A stretch of DNA of 64,000 bases, from the NCBI GenBank assembly GCA_037045355.1, contig JBAOHO010000002.1, positions 12,804 to 76,803 on the forward strand, read 5' to 3'. This DNA comes from Candidatus Nanopelagicales bacterium. GTDB lineage: Bacteria > Actinomycetota > Actinomycetes > S36-B12 > GCA-2699445. This document shows, piece by piece, positions 60,856 to 64,000 of the stretch; the stretch's first letter is position 1; each line of letters starts with the position of its first letter. A program made the position numbers and the translations under genes. The notes under the pieces were generated by a model. It ran no database searches, was not told the DNA's origin, and saw nothing but the letters and a program-made list of their open reading frames with translations.

Positions 60856-62280
60856 GTGACTCAGGCGGAGGTTCGAGACGGGTCGGTCGCGCAGCGAGAG
60901 CGTGCGCTCCGCGTCGTGGAACAAGTCCTGTCCGGCAGTGGGGCACCGTGGGCGTGGCAGGGGATGCCGGGTGTCCCGCAGAAGTGGACCCAGCAGACCG
61001 GTCCCGCCGACCTCGACCTCTGGTGCGGCGCCGACCTCGACCCCCTGGTGGCGCGGTTGGCGGGGGCATTGCCCGCCGCTGTCGTCGCGCGGGCCACGGA
61101 CCCCCGACGACTTCGTCACTGCAGTCTCGCTGTCGAGACGTCAGCTGGACTCGCGGTGGTCGATGTGACCTTCGGGGATCTGCGCGTCGGCCCCGTTCTG
61201 TTGGTGCCCCGCGAGCAAGTCCAGGTGCGGCAAGGTCCGGACGGTCCCCGACTCGTCGGAGTCTCGGCCGCCGCGGACCTTCTCGTGCGTCCCCTGTTGC
61301 GCGGCCGGATCCCCGAGGCAGCGCGGGTCGCTGCCGCCCGCGATGGCTGGGGCGAGGCCGCAGCCCAAGAGCGGACGCAAGCAGCTGAACAATGGCGACA
61401 GCAGTTGGGTGAACTCGCGGACTCCATCGTGGCGGCCCTCGACGGCGCCGAACCTGATCCGGCGTTGCCGGGGCTGCTGCGACGGCGTCTGCTCACCCTG
61501 ACCGTCAGCCCGGCAAATCTCGTCGCGTCCCTGCGCCAGTGGCGCAGCATCGTGCCCGCCGGACCGTCCGCCGGTCCTCTGGGGCTGCGGACCCGCGGGG
61601 CAGTCGTCGCCTTGGTGGGTACCGACGGCGCGGGCAAGTCGACCGTCGCCGAGGATCTGCGGGGTCGGTTGGAGCGGGCGGGTTTCCACACCTCCGAGTC
61701 GTACTTCGGGATGGCTCGCGGGAACCTGCCGGGAGTGGGACTGGCCCGCAAACTGCTGGGCATCGAGAAAGCCGGGGACTCCGGCACCGAGCAGGTCGAC
61801 GACAACACCGCCCCCGCTGATCCCTCTCCCACGGCGCCACCGGCCACCACCGATCCGGGCGCCGACCGTCCCGGGCTGCGCCGGTTGGCTGCCTGGTTCT
61901 ACGCCGGTGAATACGGCTGGCGCTATCTGCGCACGGTCGCCCCGCGGCGCTGGCGCAAGGACATCGTGATCTGCGACCGCTACGTGTACGACCTGCGGGA
62001 ATCGCCGTGGCCCGGGTCGCGGGCGTCATGGCTGGTGGAACGGATCGTGCCCCGTCCCGACATCCTGGCGCTGCCCGACGCCCCAGCCGAGGTGATCCAC
62101 GCCCGCAAGCCCGAGCGCCAACTGGCTGAGCAGGCCGCCCAACAGCAGAAGTTCCGGGCGCTGCTCGCGGAGCGGCCGGCGCGCAGCGCCGAGGTCGTCG
62201 TGGACACCTCCGGGCACACCGAGGATTCGGTGGCCCCGCTGGTCCTGGCGGCCATCTCCGCAGCATCACTGCCCCGATGA
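60856..62280 (+). CDS. Fusion of nucleotidyltransferase-like domain and thymidylate-kinase-like P-loop domain
   Basis: 474 residues. Residues 1-150 include GPADLDLWCGADLDPLV, an NTase-fold acidic patch (DLD), as in small nucleotidyltransferases and kinase-linked NTases. Residues 245-474 are a dTMP-kinase-like P-loop domain: ALVGTDGAGKSTVAEDLRGR, the CDRYVYDLRESPWPG (DR) motif and PDILALPDAPAEVIHARKPE. A proline-rich linker interrupts the kinase after residue 300. Such fusions occur in polysaccharide clusters with unknown substrates; it is not a housekeeping thymidylate kinase. Its stop overlaps the next gene's ATG (ATGA). Confidence 0.75.
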   Translation: MTQAEVRDGSVAQRERALRVVEQVLSGSGAPWAWQGMPGVPQKWTQQTGPADLDLWCGADLDPLVARLAGALPAAVVARATDPRRLRHCSLAVETSAGLAVVDVTFGDLRVGPVLLVPREQVQVRQGPDGPRLVGVSAAADLLVRPLLRGRIPEAARVAAARDGWGEAAAQERTQAAEQWRQQLGELADSIVAALDGAEPDPALPGLLRRRLLTLTVSPANLVASLRQWRSIVPAGPSAGPLGLRTRGAVVALVGTDGAGKSTVAEDLRGRLERAGFHTSESYFGMARGNLPGVGLARKLLGIEKAGDSGTEQVDDNTAPADPSPTAPPATTDPGADRPGLRRLAAWFYAGEYGWRYLRTVAPRRWRKDIVICDRYVYDLRESPWPGSRASWLVERIVPRPDILALPDAPAEVIHARKPERQLAEQAAQQQKFRALLAERPARSAEVVVDTSGHTEDSVAPLVLAAISAASLPR

Positions 62281-64000
62281 CCGCTCCCGCGGACTCGGTG
62301 GCGGTGCCCGCGGTCGACAGCCTCGCCCCTTTCCTCCGCCGCCGCCGCATGGTCGAGGCTGCGGTACTCGGACTGGTCGTCGGCATCTTGGTCGTACTGC
62401 CCTGGACCTCCGGCGGCTACCTGCTCCTCCTCGACTGGGTGAGCGGCCCCAACCAGGCCCTGACTCCGGGAGTGTTCGGGTTGTCCGGCTCGGCGTTGGA
62501 CGCACTCCCGTTCCGACTCGCGACGCAAGCCCTGCGTCTGACCATCGGCCCTCAGGCCACCTCGTGGCTCGTCATCTTGATCTTCTTCCCCATCGCCGCC
62601 GCCGGCATCGCAGCGGCATCCGGCGGCTCCCGCTGGCGGTTCCTGCCCGCCGCCCTCTTGATGGTCTGCAACCCCTGGGTCGTGGACCGGGTGCGAGCGG
62701 GGCATGTCGCTCTTCTGCTCGGAGTGGCGCTGCTGCCGTGGCTGTTCACGGCGGCTCGCGATGCCCGCGAACGCGGTGCGATGTTCGCGGTTCGGCCGGC
62801 TCTGTGGTTCGCTCTCGCGATCTCCCTGAGCCCGCACACCGCCTGGCTGGGCGGAGCCGTCCTGATCGCCGTGCTGGTCACCCCTCGACCGACGTGGCGC
62901 GATGTCGTCAGGACCATCCAGGTCTTCGTCACCGCCGGCCTCGTGTACTCCTACGCCTTGGTCCTGTGGCTCACCGGCACGCGCACCCTGCGGGTGACCG
63001 AAGCCGACCTGTCCGCCTACCAAACCTTGCCCGGCCCCGGCGGTCTCATGACCACCGTGTTGAGTCTGCACGGCTTCTGGCGTGGTGGATCGGGACAGGT
63101 CAGGGATCTGCTCGGCCCCGTTCTCGGGCTCGCCCTGTTCATCGTCATCCTCGCGGCCGTCATCGTCGGCCTGGCCCGCCTGGTCGGCAGCGAACCGACC
63201 CGTGGTCGACCGCTCGTTGTGCTGACGATCGTGGGGTTGCTGCTCGGCGCAGGAGTGCTCGGCCCGCTGGGTTGGCTGTACCGGCTCGCGTTCGCCCACC
63301 TGCCGTTGTTCGAGGCGATGCGCGAGCAACAGAAGTGGCTCGCCCTGGCCCTGCTGGGCTACGCCATCGGCTTCGGAGCGGCCGTGGAGTGGGTCGCGTC
63401 ACGCGCTCGGTCGCGCACCAGTCGGCCGCGCGACAACTTGCCGCCGCGCTGGCCCGTCGCGCTTGCGGGGGCACTGCCCTTGGTGATGGCGCCGGCGTTG
63501 CTGTGGGGCCTGGGCGGAAGCATCTCGGTGAGCAAGTACCCGGCCGGCTGGGCCGCGGCCGACGAGGCCATGGGCCCCAGGGGCGGGTCCGCGCTGTTCC
63601 TTCCCTGGCACGCCTATCAACCATTCGAGTTCACCGACGGGAGGGCCGTCGCGACCCCGGCCCGGGCTTTCTTCCGCCGCGAGATCATCAGCAGCGACGC
63701 CGTCGAGCTTCCCCAACTGCGCACGGACTCGACCTCGCTGCGCATGGAGTACCTCGACCGGGTCATCGCCCATGCGGGGGAAAACGCGTTCGGTCGGATG
63801 GTCGCACCGTTGGGCGTCGACTACGTCCTGGTGTCGAAGGAACGCGAGACGGGCACCTACGACTGGGTGAGTCGGCAACCGGGCCTGACGCTGGTGTTGG
63901 AGACCGAGAGCATCGACGTGTACCGGGTCGACGAAAAGGGCATCGGACGGGTCGTGACGGCCCGCATATCCGACTACGACCAGGCAGTGGCCGACGCCCT
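62277..64000 (+). CDS. Large membrane glycosyltransferase, GT-C/AftD-like, partial
   Basis: Open to the right edge, at least 574 residues. A run of helices (AAVLGLVVGILVVLPW, LVILIFFPIAAAGIAAASGG, LLLGVALLPWLFTAA and others) with an outside loop SGGYLLLLDWVSGPNQAL holding the likely catalytic Asp, and LAFAHLPLFEAMREQQKWLA, matching the LHVPMFWLFREPMSKLGQ segment of the AftD-like protein at 56892, so the two are related. A soluble domain starts near residue 420 (LFLPWHAYQPFEFTD). ATG 62277 overlaps the previous stop. No frame break seen. It probably shares the donor made by the GT2 at 52258. Confidence 0.75.
   Translation, partial: MTAPADSVAVPAVDSLAPFLRRRRMVEAAVLGLVVGILVVLPWTSGGYLLLLDWVSGPNQALTPGVFGLSGSALDALPFRLATQALRLTIGPQATSWLVILIFFPIAAAGIAAASGGSRWRFLPAALLMVCNPWVVDRVRAGHVALLLGVALLPWLFTAARDARERGAMFAVRPALWFALAISLSPHTAWLGGAVLIAVLVTPRPTWRDVVRTIQVFVTAGLVYSYALVLWLTGTRTLRVTEADLSAYQTLPGPGGLMTTVLSLHGFWRGGSGQVRDLLGPVLGLALFIVILAAVIVGLARLVGSEPTRGRPLVVLTIVGLLLGAGVLGPLGWLYRLAFAHLPLFEAMREQQKWLALALLGYAIGFGAAVEWVASRARSRTSRPRDNLPPRWPVALAGALPLVMAPALLWGLGGSISVSKYPAGWAAADEAMGPRGGSALFLPWHAYQPFEFTDGRAVATPARAFFRREIISSDAVELPQLRTDSTSLRMEYLDRVIAHAGENAFGRMVAPLGVDYVLVSKERETGTYDWVSRQPGLTLVLETESIDVYRVDEKGIGRVVTARISDYDQAVADA

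Noticed and set aside
61980..63329. 449-codon open frame on the minus strand
   Set aside because: Antisense to the NTase-kinase fusion and the second AftD-like gene, both with clear motifs; the frame is Gln/Glu/Gly-rich shadow.
1..64000. CRISPR array or tRNA/rRNA genes
   Set aside because: No regularly spaced direct repeats with unique spacers were seen; the short arrays at 40885, 42279, 50651 and 50844 are head-to-tail without spacers. I recognised no tRNA or rRNA sequence, though I could not run a structure search.

Overview
The window is GC-rich DNA with GTG and TTG starts, TANNNT-type leaderless promoters, AftD-like arabinofuranosyltransferase-type membrane proteins and a bacterial tyrosine kinase with a C-terminal tyrosine cluster. 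This fits an actinobacterium (Actinomycetota). I cannot name a genus from sequence alone.

Positions 1 to about 34300 are a cell-surface polysaccharide locus. It holds an N-acetyl sugar amidotransferase, family 2 and family 4 glycosyltransferases, an acyltransferase with an SGNH domain, a WbpV-like reductase, a WecA/WbpL-like initiating transferase, a WbpM/FlaA1-like 4,6-dehydratase, a Wzc-like chain-length regulator and tyrosine kinase with its low-molecular-weight phosphatase, an O-antigen ligase-like protein, a Wzm/Wzt ABC exporter with a Wzt carbohydrate-binding tail, several large membrane proteins, and three related secreted proteins of the GH39 type. Together they suggest UDP-GlcNAc converted to a 2-acetamido-2,6-dideoxy sugar (QuiNAc or FucNAc), assembly on undecaprenyl phosphate, ABC export, ligation, and trimming by secreted hydrolases. 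A metallophosphoesterase, a GNAT protein and a collagen-like secreted protein lie inside this part.

The locus is interrupted at 4029-9694 by three nested mobile elements. An IS3-family element is split by a compact Tn554-like transposon with two tyrosine recombinases and perfect 18-bp inverted ends, and that transposon is split by an IS630-family element.

From about 34500 to 56900 the content is mixed: a periplasmic-binding-type protein, two secreted SNase/lamin-tail paralogues, a lone receiver, a methyltransferase, a thioesterase, a YheT-like hydrolase, a PIG-L deacetylase, and a signalling block (FIST protein plus multi-domain hybrid kinase, XylR_N-V4R hybrid kinase, receiver with a degenerate GGDEF domain). 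A beta-helix secreted protein, a polyprenyl-type GT2, an APC permease and a metallophosphoesterase follow. From 56892 to the end are two divergently arranged large membrane glycosyltransferases (AftD-like) around a nucleotidyltransferase/P-loop-kinase fusion.

Many genes are split between frames although their protein sequence stays well conserved across the break. I resolved 23 breaks: 20 are explained by one extra base and 3 by one missing base. I treat most as uncorrected sequencing or assembly errors, so such genes are given as single CDS features spanning the break.
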